Source of the DNA: RGIG8597 sp045133795
GTDB lineage: Bacteria > Spirochaetota > GWE2-31-10
Length of the DNA stretch: 41,751 nucleotides
NCBI GenBank assembly: GCA_045133795.1
Contig: JBGUUT010000128.1
Span: forward strand, 1 to 41,751
Direction: 5' to 3'
The translations under genes were made by a program, and so were the position numbers. Below the pieces are notes generated by a model. That model ran no database searches. It was not told where the DNA came from and saw only the letters and a list, made by a program, of their open reading frames with translations. Of this stretch, positions 9,191 through 18,414 are shown piece by piece; positions within the stretch are counted from its first letter, which is position 1, and each line of letters begins with the position of its first letter.

Positions 9191-10879
9191 TTATTTTTCA
9201 GAACTTTTTAATAATTCAATCGCATGCGATCTACTTGCTTCTGTAATAGTTCCGGATAACATTCTGGCAATTTCATCGATTTTTCCGACTTCATCCAATT
9301 CTTTAATAAAAGAAATTGTTCTTTTATCGTCAGATTCCTTATGAATGAGAAAGTTTTTATCTCCGCCTGCTGCGATTTGCGGAAGATGTGTAATACAAAT
9401 GATTTGTTTTTCTTTTGCTAACTCTTGAATTTTGTTACTTACATACAGTGCAACTTTTCCGCCGATACCGACGTCGATTTCATCGAAAATCATAGTTTTT
9501 ACACTGTCATCTTTTCCCAAAATTGATTTTAATGACAATATAATACGACTAAGTTCCCCGCCGGAAGCAATTTTTGTAAGAGGTTTTACCGGTTCACCTT
9601 TATTTGGTGAAATAAGATATTCAACTTTATCAATTCCGTTTGAAAACATTTTATATTGAAAAAGAGAATCATTTGATTCCTCTTGTTCTACTTTTATTTC
9701 AAATACGGCATCAGACATTCCCAGACCTTGTAATTCATTTTTTATTTTATTTTCCAGTATGACTTTCTTTTCTTTGCGAATAGAGGAAATTTCGAATGCT
9801 ATATTTTTATATTCTTCAATTGTTTGTTGTAAAGCCTGATTTAATTCTTCTTTGCGGTCAGATTGATGACTGATTCCGGAAAGTTCATCTTTTGCTTTTG
9901 CCAAATATTTCATGACGTTATTATAATTTCCGCCGTATTTACGTTTTATTTTTTCAATACACTCACTTCTTTCAATTAATTCATCAAGCGAAGATTGGTC
10001 GTATTGAATTGAGGATATTTTATGCGTAAAGTCGGAATAAAAATCTTCCAGTTTGTAATAAATATCTTCAATGCACATTGCATCTTTTTCAAATAAAGAA
10101 TCTAATTCATTTAATTGAGAAAGTTGATTTTTTGCTATTTTTATGGCATTTACGGCACCTTCTCCGTTTTCTCCGAGTAAAGATTGGATTTCTCCCCCCA
10201 GAGTCATTACTTTTTCCATATTTGAAAGACGCTTTATTTTTACGGCTAATTCTTCATCTTCACCTTCAATAAAGCGAGCTTCTTCAATTTCTTCGATTTC
10301 GTATTCTAGTAATTCAATTTTTTTATCAATATTTTCATCGATAGTATTTAATCGATTGAGTTCATTTTTAATATCATTAATTTTTTTCCATACGGACGAA
10401 CATTCATTTACTTTATCTGTAAGTTCTAAATATTTATCCAGATAAGAAATGTGCGATTCTTTGCGAAGCAAGCCAATGCCTTCATGTTGTCCGTGAAAAT
10501 CAAACAAAATTGTAGCAATAAAAGAAAGTTCTTTGCTGGTAACTTGTGTACCGTTGATGAAAGAACGAGATTTTCCGCTGTTTAATAAATGGCGACGTAA
10601 GATAATTTCATCATTTTCAATAGTAATATTTTGATTTTCCAAATAATTATATATGTCTTTATTATTGTCTAACGTAATTGTTGCACTGACAGAAGCTTCG
10701 TTCATTCCGGTTCTGATTTGTTCCAGACTGGCACGATTACCTAAAAGTACGGATAGTGCATCTATTAAAATAGATTTTCCTGCACCGGTTTCTCCAGATA
10801 GAATATTTAGACCGGGAGAGAAAGTTAGCTCACTGTTTTCGATTAATGCAAAGTTGCGGATTGATAAATCTGTAATCAT
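9191..10879 (-). CDS. recN: DNA repair ATPase RecN
   Basis: This 562-residue protein has the SMC-like layout of RecN, which acts in recombinational repair of double-strand breaks. The N-terminal Walker A is GETGAGKS (29-36). Long coiled-coil regions fill the middle. The C-terminal half carries the ABC signature ASGGELSR and the Walker B TMIFDEIDVGIGG. Length is typical of the family. The ATG at 10879 directly abuts the NAD kinase stop, with GGAG just inside the end of that gene, so the two are translationally coupled. Confidence 0.95.
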   Translation of the reverse strand: MITDLSIRNFALIENSELTFSPGLNILSGETGAGKSILIDALSVLLGNRASLEQIRTGMNEASVSATITLDNNKDIYNYLENQNITIENDEIILRRHLLNSGKSRSFINGTQVTSKELSFIATILFDFHGQHEGIGLLRKESHISYLDKYLELTDKVNECSSVWKKINDIKNELNRLNTIDENIDKKIELLEYEIEEIEEARFIEGEDEELAVKIKRLSNMEKVMTLGGEIQSLLGENGEGAVNAIKIAKNQLSQLNELDSLFEKDAMCIEDIYYKLEDFYSDFTHKISSIQYDQSSLDELIERSECIEKIKRKYGGNYNNVMKYLAKAKDELSGISHQSDRKEELNQALQQTIEEYKNIAFEISSIRKEKKVILENKIKNELQGLGMSDAVFEIKVEQEESNDSLFQYKMFSNGIDKVEYLISPNKGEPVKPLTKIASGGELSRIILSLKSILGKDDSVKTMIFDEIDVGIGGKVALYVSNKIQELAKEKQIICITHLPQIAAGGDKNFLIHKESDDKRTISFIKELDEVGKIDEIARMLSGTITEASRSHAIELLKSSEK

Positions 10880-11719
10880 TTAAACACTCCATCCCAGTTT
10901 TTCTTTTAGAATTTCAGAGAAAATCTTTTTAGTTTTAACAATAGTTATGCTTTTTTGAGACTTAGTAAATGTGATTTCTCTACCTTTATTAAGCTGAATA
11001 GTTTTTTGACCGTCTAAAGTAACTTGTACGGGAACGGAAGAGTTTCCGAAATTTATAGAAACGTTTTTTTCAATCGGGATAATATACGGACGAATCGTTA
11101 ATGTATGCGGACAAATCGGAGCCAAAGAAATTGCATGTAATGACGGATGTAAAATCGGACCGCCAGCACTTAAATTGTAAGCTGTAGAACCGGTAGCCGT
11201 ACTTACTATCATTCCGTCACCGCTGAAGTTGTAAATCAAATGACCGCATGAAGATACTTTTAAATCTAAAATTCTGGATATTCCTCCGTGTGAAATAACA
11301 CCTTCATTTATAACAGTATAAATTTTATCTTGTCCGTCTATTTTTACGTCTAAAGCATCTAATTGTTCATAAGAACAGTTATTTTTTAGAAAATTATCTA
11401 AGTATATTTCAAATTCATTTGGTTCAATTCGCATATTAAAACCGATATTTCCCAAATTCACACCGAAAATAGGGATATCGGTTCCGGCGAAAACTCTGGA
11501 ACAATATAAAAAGGTACCGTCACCGCCGATTGCAATAGCACCGTGATATGCTGAAAAATCAACAGGATGATTTAAAACATCATAGAGTTCAAATTCTGAT
11601 CTGTTGTATAAAAATAAATCAAAATCAAAATTCATTTTAGTTTTTAATTCGTTCAAAATTGATAAAAAATTTTTGATTCCGGCTTTTTCATTTAAACCGA
11701 CAATTGCTAGGCGTTTCAT
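10880..11719 (-). CDS. nadK: NAD kinase
   Basis: This 279-residue enzyme phosphorylates NAD to NADP in the cytoplasm. It carries GGDGT (65-69) with catalytic Asp67, the NLGNIGF element, and the DGMIVSTATGSTAYNLSAGG segment typical of the family. Length is normal. Its stop codon touches the start of recN, and 18 nt separate it from the upstream DegT-like gene, so it belongs to the operon that begins with cheW. Confidence 0.93.
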   Translation of the reverse strand: MKRLAIVGLNEKAGIKNFLSILNELKTKMNFDFDLFLYNRSEFELYDVLNHPVDFSAYHGAIAIGGDGTFLYCSRVFAGTDIPIFGVNLGNIGFNMRIEPNEFEIYLDNFLKNNCSYEQLDALDVKIDGQDKIYTVINEGVISHGGISRILDLKVSSCGHLIYNFSGDGMIVSTATGSTAYNLSAGGPILHPSLHAISLAPICPHTLTIRPYIIPIEKNVSINFGNSSVPVQVTLDGQKTIQLNKGREITFTKSQKSITIVKTKKIFSEILKEKLGWSV

Positions 11720-11737
11720 GTGTGTATTTTTCCTGTA

Positions 11738-12784
11738 TTAAAATATTACCGATAGATTTTTTGAAATATGCATAACATCTTTTTTCATAAAATTTGAATT
11801 TATCGGAACAAGCAAAGTTGAAAGATATAAATGTTCCGTATTGGAGAAGTTTTCTAAAGGAAGCCCCATTATTTGATGTAATGGTTTAGTGAACGGACGA
11901 ATTACTTCGATTCCGGCTCTTTTGAAAAAATCGATAATATCTTTTAACGGTGATTTTACTTGAATAGGAAAGTCGGAGTAGTAACGATTTTCATTTTCTT
12001 TTGGTACAAGACAACTTCCTTTGCCTTTGATAAGTGAATTTTCATAAATTTGTCCGATAGCTTTTCGTAATTCTAAGCGATGATCCAAGCTTGACAGCTG
12101 ACTTACGCCCATTGCGGCATTTATATCAGGAATCAAACATGAAATTTTATAATTTTGAATAAGTTCATCTTGTGAATTTCCGGTGATAGCTTTTAATGTT
12201 TGATAATTTCGTTTACTGTTTGAGAATACGGCACCACCTTCACCGGTAGTGATAATCTCGGAACTTTGAAATCCGGCAATACAAAAATCTGCTTGAGAAC
12301 CAACTTTTTTTGAACCGATAGAACATCCCGGAACTTTTGTAATATCTTCTATTAAAAAAGGGACACGTTCTTTATACGGAGTATCATCAATTGCAAAACC
12401 AAAATTATGTACAAGAATAAAAGCTTTTGTTTTATCCGTTACGGCATTTCCTACTTGTTCCGGAGAAGGGAAATAGGAATTTTCGTCGATATCAATAATA
12501 ACCGGTTTTACCTTTCTTCTTAAAAGTAAATCTAAATAAATTGCCGGAGCAAATGAAGGAATTATGATTTCATCATTTTCTTCCAGATTAATTGTTTCTA
12601 AGGCAATATCGATAGCACTGTAATATGAATTTACACTCAATCCATAGCGACAACCGACACGTTCAGAGAGTTTTTCTTCAAACTTTTTTGCAAAAGTTCC
12701 GTATTCAAGCTGTTCGCTCATAAGAGATTCTAAAACATATTCCAAATCTTTTCTTTTTATAGAAGGTGTTTGAGCGGTTATCAT
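11738..12784 (-). CDS. DegT/DnrJ/EryC1-type aminotransferase homologue lacking the PLP lysine
   Basis: This 348-residue protein has the fold-type I layout of sugar aminotransferases: an EYGTFAKKFEEKL-like N-terminus, LIEDITKVPG for the cofactor-binding Asp, and the hallmark TTGEGGAVFSN. At the position of the Schiff-base lysine (six residues into SFHxxKxxTTGEGG) it has Glu176 (codon GAG at 12257-12259). The phosphate-binding SGT-type segment is also altered (NSYYSA). It is therefore unlikely to be a normal transaminase. It may be a dehydratase-like variant, a regulator, or an inactive paralogue. It lies between cheW and nadK, and the frame is intact, which suggests it is kept under selection. 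Confidence 0.85.
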   Translation of the reverse strand: MITAQTPSIKRKDLEYVLESLMSEQLEYGTFAKKFEEKLSERVGCRYGLSVNSYYSAIDIALETINLEENDEIIIPSFAPAIYLDLLLRRKVKPVIIDIDENSYFPSPEQVGNAVTDKTKAFILVHNFGFAIDDTPYKERVPFLIEDITKVPGCSIGSKKVGSQADFCIAGFQSSEIITTGEGGAVFSNSKRNYQTLKAITGNSQDELIQNYKISCLIPDINAAMGVSQLSSLDHRLELRKAIGQIYENSLIKGKGSCLVPKENENRYYSDFPIQVKSPLKDIIDFFKRAGIEVIRPFTKPLHQIMGLPLENFSNTEHLYLSTLLVPINSNFMKKDVMHISKNLSVIF

Positions 12785-12828
12785 TTTTTATCCTTAGATG
12801 TAATTAAAAATCTTTTTTTAGTTGCAGA

Positions 12829-13296
12829 TTAGTTGTTTGTTGCACAACTTAATTGCAATAATTCTTGTTTGCTGAATAATTTTTTTACGTTTAAAATTGT
12901 GAGAAGATTGTCATCTGTTTTTGAAACGCCTTCTATGTATTCAGATCCTATTCCGGCTATTACTTGAGGCGGAGGCTGTATTTCATCTTCGTTAATAGAA
13001 ATAACACGATTTACCTGATCTATTATTACACCGATAATCATACCTTCGACTTTTATAATAACAATTCCGCGTAAGCGAATTTCATCTTCTGTAAGTTCTT
13101 TAATTTCAAAATTGAAGCGTTTTCCCAAATCTACCACAGGAATTATTCCGCCTCTTAAATTAATAACACCGTCAACAAATGACGGGCTGTTCGGAATTGG
13201 AGTGATTTCAGGTAATGAGATAATTTCTTGAACTTCCATGATGTCGATTCCGTAAAATTCAGAACCTATTTTGAATGTGACTAATGTAGTATCCAT
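12829..13296 (-). CDS. cheW: Chemotaxis coupling protein CheW
   Basis: This 155-residue protein couples chemoreceptors to the CheA kinase. It shows the family pattern: LVTFKIGSEFYGIDIMEVQEI near the start, then PNSPSFVDGVINLRGGIIPVVDL, then a second beta domain ending with a VKKLF-type strand. The ATG at 13296 has AGGAG about nine bases upstream. A longer frame starting at 13353 would run through the promoter. It is the first gene of a five-gene minus-strand operon whose other members are not chemotaxis genes. Confidence 0.92.
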   Translation of the reverse strand: MDTTLVTFKIGSEFYGIDIMEVQEIISLPEITPIPNSPSFVDGVINLRGGIIPVVDLGKRFNFEIKELTEDEIRLRGIVIIKVEGMIIGVIIDQVNRVISINEDEIQPPPQVIAGIGSEYIEGVSKTDDNLLTILNVKKLFSKQELLQLSCATNN

Positions 13297-13324
13297 AATT
13301 TTGCACTCCTGTTGAAATAGTACG

Positions 13325-13353
13325 ATTATAAGAAGATGTAACATAAAATTCAA
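13325..13353 (-). promoter_or_regulatory. Promoter of the cheW-nadK-recN operon
   Basis: On the minus strand TTGAAT (13348-13353) and a perfect TATAAT (13325-13330) are 17 bp apart, 28 nt before the cheW start. Confidence 0.75.
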
Positions 13354-13434
13354 GGAAAAAGCAAGAGTATAAATTGAGAAGAAAACATTTAGTATTTTTT
13401 TTATCTGACGAAATTGTTTTAAAATGGAGATTAT

Positions 13435-14889
13435 ATGAACACGCTTATTCTTGATGCTTTATCTAGTTTTAAAAAATTGCCGGTTTTTGGTGCAGAAAAA
13501 ATAAATTCTCTGAAAATTATTAATAGTATTGAATGTGAAAATGAAACTTTTGAACGAATAATTCTTCTTCAAAACGGAAATATCGATGATGTTCCGGCTA
13601 GATTTAAAAATATTACAGTAACAGATACTTCAGCAGAGAATGTTTTGAATATTATGCTCAAAGAAGCAAAAAATTCAGAAAACATTGTTGTTGTTAATGC
13701 AACCAATCCTTTTTTTGATAAAAAATTTATTCATGAAATGTTTTTGAGACATAAAAATTTTCTTGCTGATTATACGTATGCGATAGGATACCCTGACGGT
13801 CTTGTACCTACGATTTTATCATCATCATGCTTAAAACAACTTCAATTAATTGCTAAGGAGAATGAAATTGATGTTGTTGAGTGTAAAGATTATTTATTTC
13901 AGCTTTTATCAAAAGAAATAAATTCATTCGATGTAGAAACTTTTGTTGCACCGATTGATTTGAGAATTAAAAGAATCTCAATAGGTAACAGTGATTTAGG
14001 TGAATTAACTTTTACTTCTTCATTAGTAGAAAAGTTAGGTTTGGAAGTATTTTATGATGAGTTGGTACTTTTTTTATCAAAACATTCTGAAAATTTATAT
14101 TCGACAATATATGGCATGTTTATTGATATTACTAATAAAGATTTGACATCATCGACTTATGTTTTTGATAAAAAGTCAGATATTGAATTCACAAAAATTG
14201 AAGAATTAGAAAAAATTATTCAAGAAATTATCGAAATAAATTCGAGAATGAAAATTGTTATCGGAAATAAATGTGAACCGTTGATTCATCCGGAAGTTGT
14301 AATTGTTATAAATAGTTTTATATCAAATGGCTTTGATGTCATTGTGGAAACTTTCGGGAGTGAGTTACCGGAAAATCTTGCTGAAATTACTGATAACGAT
14401 AAAGTGACATTTGTTTTTAAAATAGATGCACAAAATGAAAATACATACAAAATAGTTCATCCGGACGGAAACTATAAAAATGTGATTAATAACTATGAAA
14501 AAGTAAAAAACATGGGATTTAAAACTTATTTTCAGGTTATAAGAACGATGGAAACTGAAGGTGACATAGAATTGTTAATAAAAAACAAACAAGAAGATGT
14601 TTTAATAAAAAAATATTCTTCGTATTGTAATGTGTTAGCAGATAAAAAAGTTGTTGATTTGTCGCCGTTAGAAAGATTTGAATGTTATCATTTGCGACGA
14701 GAATTATATTTGAATTCTGCGTTGGATGTTTATTATTGTATGTATTCCGATAAAAAAATCGGAAATGCAGGTTGTGAAAAATTAACAGAGCTTGTAAATA
14801 AACAAAAAAATGCGTTTATTCTTCACGCACAAGGACAGATGGAAGAATTTTGTCGAAAGTGTGATGATTATTATACCTTTAATTTTTAG
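13435..14889 (+). CDS. Spiro-SPASM family protein, radical-SAM cysteines absent
   Basis: This 484-residue protein fits the spirochaete-restricted spiro-SPASM type. Residues 1-220 resemble a degenerate GT-A nucleotidyltransferase (VVVNATNPFFD in place of the usual DxP). Residues about 225-400 resemble a radical SAM half-barrel: IDITNKDL, CEPLIHPEV, VETFGSE, and a long IDAQNENTYK segment. The CxxxCxxC that would hold the iron-sulphur cluster is replaced by KDLTSSTYV. The C-terminus has the SPASM-like cysteines, including YYC and CRKC (473/476), and ends YTFNF. It may bind a cluster only through the SPASM part. The gene ends 11 nt before the sugar-transfer fusion, suggesting a shared glycan task. 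Function is inferred, not known. Confidence 0.8.
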   Translation: MNTLILDALSSFKKLPVFGAEKINSLKIINSIECENETFERIILLQNGNIDDVPARFKNITVTDTSAENVLNIMLKEAKNSENIVVVNATNPFFDKKFIHEMFLRHKNFLADYTYAIGYPDGLVPTILSSSCLKQLQLIAKENEIDVVECKDYLFQLLSKEINSFDVETFVAPIDLRIKRISIGNSDLGELTFTSSLVEKLGLEVFYDELVLFLSKHSENLYSTIYGMFIDITNKDLTSSTYVFDKKSDIEFTKIEELEKIIQEIIEINSRMKIVIGNKCEPLIHPEVVIVINSFISNGFDVIVETFGSELPENLAEITDNDKVTFVFKIDAQNENTYKIVHPDGNYKNVINNYEKVKNMGFKTYFQVIRTMETEGDIELLIKNKQEDVLIKKYSSYCNVLADKKVVDLSPLERFECYHLRRELYLNSALDVYYCMYSDKKIGNAGCEKLTELVNKQKNAFILHAQGQMEEFCRKCDDYYTFNF

Positions 14890-14900
14890 GATTTTCATAT

Positions 14901-17336
14901 ATGGGTAACAGAATAGGAATTTTTTTACAGGTAAGATTAAATTCGTCAAGAATGCCGGGAAAGGCTCTTTTGAATTTGGCCGGAAAGGTATTGGTACAAC
15001 ATACAATAGAAAGATTGTCCGTTGTTCCTGCTGATGTACGAGCGATTCTTACAACAAAAGAAAGCGAAGAGGCTTTAAAAGATATTGCAGAAGCTAACGG
15101 CTGGGAAGTTTTTTGCGGAGATGCACAAAATGTATTAAAGCGTTATGTAGATGCTGCATTATTTTTTGATGTAAATACAGTTGTTCGTGCTACCGGTGAT
15201 AATCCGCTTACGTCATCAGAAATAACCATGGAAACATTAAGTGCATTTGCTAAAGAAAATGCTGATTTGGCACATATTGCACCGGCTCCGTACGGAAGCG
15301 GTGTAGAAGTGGTAAAACGTTCGGCTTTAATTAAGGCATTGGAAAAAGCATCTATGCCTTATGAATTTGAGCATGTTACACCGTATATTTATAATCATAA
15401 AAATGAATTTAAGGTAATAACGGCAAAATATCACAGTGAAGAAATCGGTCGTGAAGATATAAAAGTTTCGGTAGATACTCGTGAAGATTACGAGCGTGTT
15501 AATTTTTTTGTGAAAAAATTAACAGAAAAAAAATTGAATATGACGATTCAATCAGTAGTAAATCTTTGGGATGAGGTTGACTTTTCTAATATCAGAGAAA
15601 TACTTTTTATAGTTTCGGCAGACGGTCATTGGGGATTTGGTCATTTAAAAAGAATGTTTTTGTTGGCGGAAAAATTATCTTCAAAATTTAAAATAATTTT
15701 TTCTCTAAAAGAAGGTTCTTGCGATGCAGAAAAATTAATAAAAGAAAAAGGTTATGTTGTATTTCCTTACAACGAAATAGAAGAAAAAGTTCGAAAAAAC
15801 GGACCGTATGATCGTGTTATTACAGATATTCGCGATACGTCTAAAGATGAAATGAATATTTACAAAAGTTTTGGTCCGGTATTCAGTATAGATGATATGG
15901 GAGAAGGTGGACAATTAGCATTCTGTAATGTAAAAATGCTTCCGTCTTTAAAATCGAATTTTAAATTTAACTTGAAAGGAATTGAATATCTTTTATTAAA
16001 TTCTGAATTAAGAAAAAAGAATAAAGATATAAAAAAGGTGAAGAAAATTTTGGTTACTTTCGGGGGAGCGGATCCCGCCAGATTAACTAATAAGATTCTT
16101 GAATCTATTTCAGGTAGAGAATTTGAAATAACTGCAATTATGGGACCATTTTTTAAAGAAAAAACTAAAACTTTTTCAGATGTGAAAAATATTTTTTCAC
16201 CAAAATCACTTGTGGAAGAAATTGAAAATGCAGATTTGGTCATAACTTCTTTTGGTATGACTTTTATGGAAAGTCTTTATACAAATACACCGGTTTTGGT
16301 TGTAAATCCGTCCGATTATCATAATGAGTTAACACGTTCCTTTAAATATCCGTTTATATTGACAAAACAATCAGATTTATCTTCTGAAAATTTGATTACT
16401 ATGATTGATAAAATTGAGAAAGATGAAGACGGAAAATTACAAACATTTTTTCAACTCCCTTTTGGAAAAAAAGTCGATCAATTAATAAAAATAATAGACG
16501 GTTCTTCTCCTGCTATTCCTTTGTGTCAAGGTTGCTGTTCTTCTAATACAAATTTGATATATCGAACGGAAAAATGGAATATGTTCCAGTGTAATAAATG
16601 TGGATTATATTATTTAGAAACTTTTTTACCTAACGAAAATGAATATGCCAGTGATTATTTTTTGACGGAATATAAGCAACAGTACGGAAGAACTTATGAA
16701 GAGGATCGTGAAAAAATCCGAGCATTGGCTGTTCCGCGTTTGAAAATTATTTCAAAATATATAAAGAAAGGAAAATTATTAGATTTTGGTTCAGGATTGG
16801 GTTTTTTTGCAGAATATGCAAAAGAAAACGGTTTTACTCCGGTGTGTTATGATATTTCAGAATATGCGTGTTCATACATTAAGGAAAAATTAAAAATAGA
16901 TGCAGTTTGCGGTAATCAATCTTTATTGGAACGAAAATCGGAACTATTTGATGTAATAAATTCTTTCTATGTAATAGAGCATGTGAATGATTTTAAAAAG
17001 TTGCTTTTTCTTTTCTCAAAACACTTACGAAAAAAAGGTGTTTTAGCATTAGCAACACCGAACGGCAGCGGTTTTTCCGTGAAAAAAAGATTTCGAGTAT
17101 ATGCAAAAAAACATCCAGATGATCATGTTTTTATTTTTACTCCGGCTTTATTGAAACGAGAATTGAAAAAATTGGGATTTAAGAAAATAAAAGTAAGAGT
17201 GACCGGAATTCATCCGGAAAGGATAATCAGACCGAAAATATTGTTGAAAAATAAATTATTAATAAAAGTTGTTAAATTATATGCAATGTTTTTCGGGCTG
17301 GGCGATACGTTTGAAATATATGCACAAAAAAGTTAG
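14901..17336 (+). CDS. Fusion: SpsF cytidylyltransferase-like, SpsG glycosyltransferase-like, SAM methyltransferase
   Basis: This 811-residue protein has three parts. Residues 1-230 are an SpsF/CMP-sugar synthetase-type nucleotidyltransferase (VRLNSSRMPGKAL; RATGDNPL). About 234-535 are an SpsG/PseG-like GT-B domain (GHWGFGHLKRM; LVTFGGADPARLTNK). About 540-811 begin with a zinc ribbon (Cys542/545 and Cys564/567) and continue as a class I methyltransferase (LLDFGSGLGFF). Together they could activate, transfer or process, and methylate a sugar. The start at 14901 has an AGGA about ten bases upstream. Its 3' end overlaps the amidase gene. The location between spiro-SPASM and the flaA region suggests a role in envelope or flagellar glycan, which is inference. 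Confidence 0.85.
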   Translation: MGNRIGIFLQVRLNSSRMPGKALLNLAGKVLVQHTIERLSVVPADVRAILTTKESEEALKDIAEANGWEVFCGDAQNVLKRYVDAALFFDVNTVVRATGDNPLTSSEITMETLSAFAKENADLAHIAPAPYGSGVEVVKRSALIKALEKASMPYEFEHVTPYIYNHKNEFKVITAKYHSEEIGREDIKVSVDTREDYERVNFFVKKLTEKKLNMTIQSVVNLWDEVDFSNIREILFIVSADGHWGFGHLKRMFLLAEKLSSKFKIIFSLKEGSCDAEKLIKEKGYVVFPYNEIEEKVRKNGPYDRVITDIRDTSKDEMNIYKSFGPVFSIDDMGEGGQLAFCNVKMLPSLKSNFKFNLKGIEYLLLNSELRKKNKDIKKVKKILVTFGGADPARLTNKILESISGREFEITAIMGPFFKEKTKTFSDVKNIFSPKSLVEEIENADLVITSFGMTFMESLYTNTPVLVVNPSDYHNELTRSFKYPFILTKQSDLSSENLITMIDKIEKDEDGKLQTFFQLPFGKKVDQLIKIIDGSSPAIPLCQGCCSSNTNLIYRTEKWNMFQCNKCGLYYLETFLPNENEYASDYFLTEYKQQYGRTYEEDREKIRALAVPRLKIISKYIKKGKLLDFGSGLGFFAEYAKENGFTPVCYDISEYACSYIKEKLKIDAVCGNQSLLERKSELFDVINSFYVIEHVNDFKKLLFLFSKHLRKKGVLALATPNGSGFSVKKRFRVYAKKHPDDHVFIFTPALLKRELKKLGFKKIKVRVTGIHPERIIRPKILLKNKLLIKVVKLYAMFFGLGDTFEIYAQKS

Positions 17337-18414
17337 TTTCATTTTTTTATTTTTATTTGTAATTCAATTGGTTTTTTCTGAAAACCAAGCAATAAAAGAA
17401 AATACAACAGAGGAATATGATATTTCCGGAAATATTATTCGTTTTATGGACGATGACAGGGAAGTTATTTTAGGTAATGGCTTCCCTTATATTCGAGTTG
17501 ATGGAAAATTTATTTATACAGAAGCTTTGGTAAAGGACAAAGATGATTTTGTTGTAAATAAAATTTTAGAAGAAAAAACTGAAAGAATTGATAATAAAAA
17601 AAATGAAGATGTTACTGAAAAAAAAATCATAGAAGGTGTTGGAGAAAAACAAGAAGAAACTAAAAAAAGCAAAGAAGAAAATAATATATCCAAAAATCTG
17701 GGAGAAGTTTATCTTCATGAAATGAAACCTGATAAAATTTTGATAAATGCTATTGTAATTGATGCAGGACATGGAGGGAAAGATGCCGGTGCGTTTAGAG
17801 GAAATTTATTAGAGAAAAATGTAACGTTAAAAATTTCAAAAAAAGTTAATGAACTTTTAGGGAAGAAATTTCCAAATAAAAAAATTATTCTTACACGTGA
17901 TAAAGATGTTTTTTTAAGTTTAGATAAACGTTCAGAAATTGCGAATAATGTTTCCATAAAATATGGTTCTTCAATTTTTGTCTCAATACATGTTAATGCA
18001 TCAAAATCTCAGAGAGCATATGGTTTTGAAACTTGGTATATTGTAGATTCTTATAAAAGAAATGTTATTGAGAAGGGAAAAGTGTCTCATGATAAGGATA
18101 TCAGCAGTATTTTGAATTCTATGATTAATGAAGAATTGTATGAAGAGTCGAAAAACTTTGCAATAAAAGTTCAAAATGCTTTAGATAGGAAAATCGGGAG
18201 TGAAACATTAAACAGAGGCGTGAAAGAAAATGTTTATTTTGTTGTTAAAAATTCTTTTATGCCAGCAATTTTGGTTGAAGTCGGTTTTTTATCTAATAAA
18301 CGTGAAGCAAATCAATTGACAAATGAGACTTATTTAAATAAGTTAGCAACTGGAATTGTTGATGGTATAGGTGAATTTATAAATGAATACGAAAAATACA
18401 ATGATAAAAAATAG
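17320..18414 (+). CDS. N-acetylmuramoyl-L-alanine amidase (Amidase_3)
   Basis: This 364-residue exported enzyme cleaves the bond between MurNAc and L-alanine in peptidoglycan. A signal peptide (MHKKVSFIFLFLFVIQLVFS) begins at ATG 17320. A charged Lys/Glu-rich linker occupies about 65-135, and the catalytic domain follows. Zinc ligands and catalytic residues are visible: His151 (DAGHGGKD), Glu165 (LLEKN), His224 (SIHVNA) and Glu320 (VEVGFLSN). The frame extends upstream to 17269, but the signal peptide sets the start. It overlaps the preceding fusion gene by 17 bp and the next gene by 32 bp. The order amidase, small protein, flaA is recalled from T. pallidum. Confidence 0.92.
   Translation: MHKKVSFIFLFLFVIQLVFSENQAIKENTTEEYDISGNIIRFMDDDREVILGNGFPYIRVDGKFIYTEALVKDKDDFVVNKILEEKTERIDNKKNEDVTEKKIIEGVGEKQEETKKSKEENNISKNLGEVYLHEMKPDKILINAIVIDAGHGGKDAGAFRGNLLEKNVTLKISKKVNELLGKKFPNKKIILTRDKDVFLSLDKRSEIANNVSIKYGSSIFVSIHVNASKSQRAYGFETWYIVDSYKRNVIEKGKVSHDKDISSILNSMINEELYEESKNFAIKVQNALDRKIGSETLNRGVKENVYFVVKNSFMPAILVEVGFLSNKREANQLTNETYLNKLATGIVDGIGEFINEYEKYNDKK

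Noticed and set aside
13354..13434. Promoter for the spiro-SPASM operon
   Set aside because: A TTGAGA and T-rich -10-like strings occur, but no pair has a 16-18 bp spacer; no supportable call.
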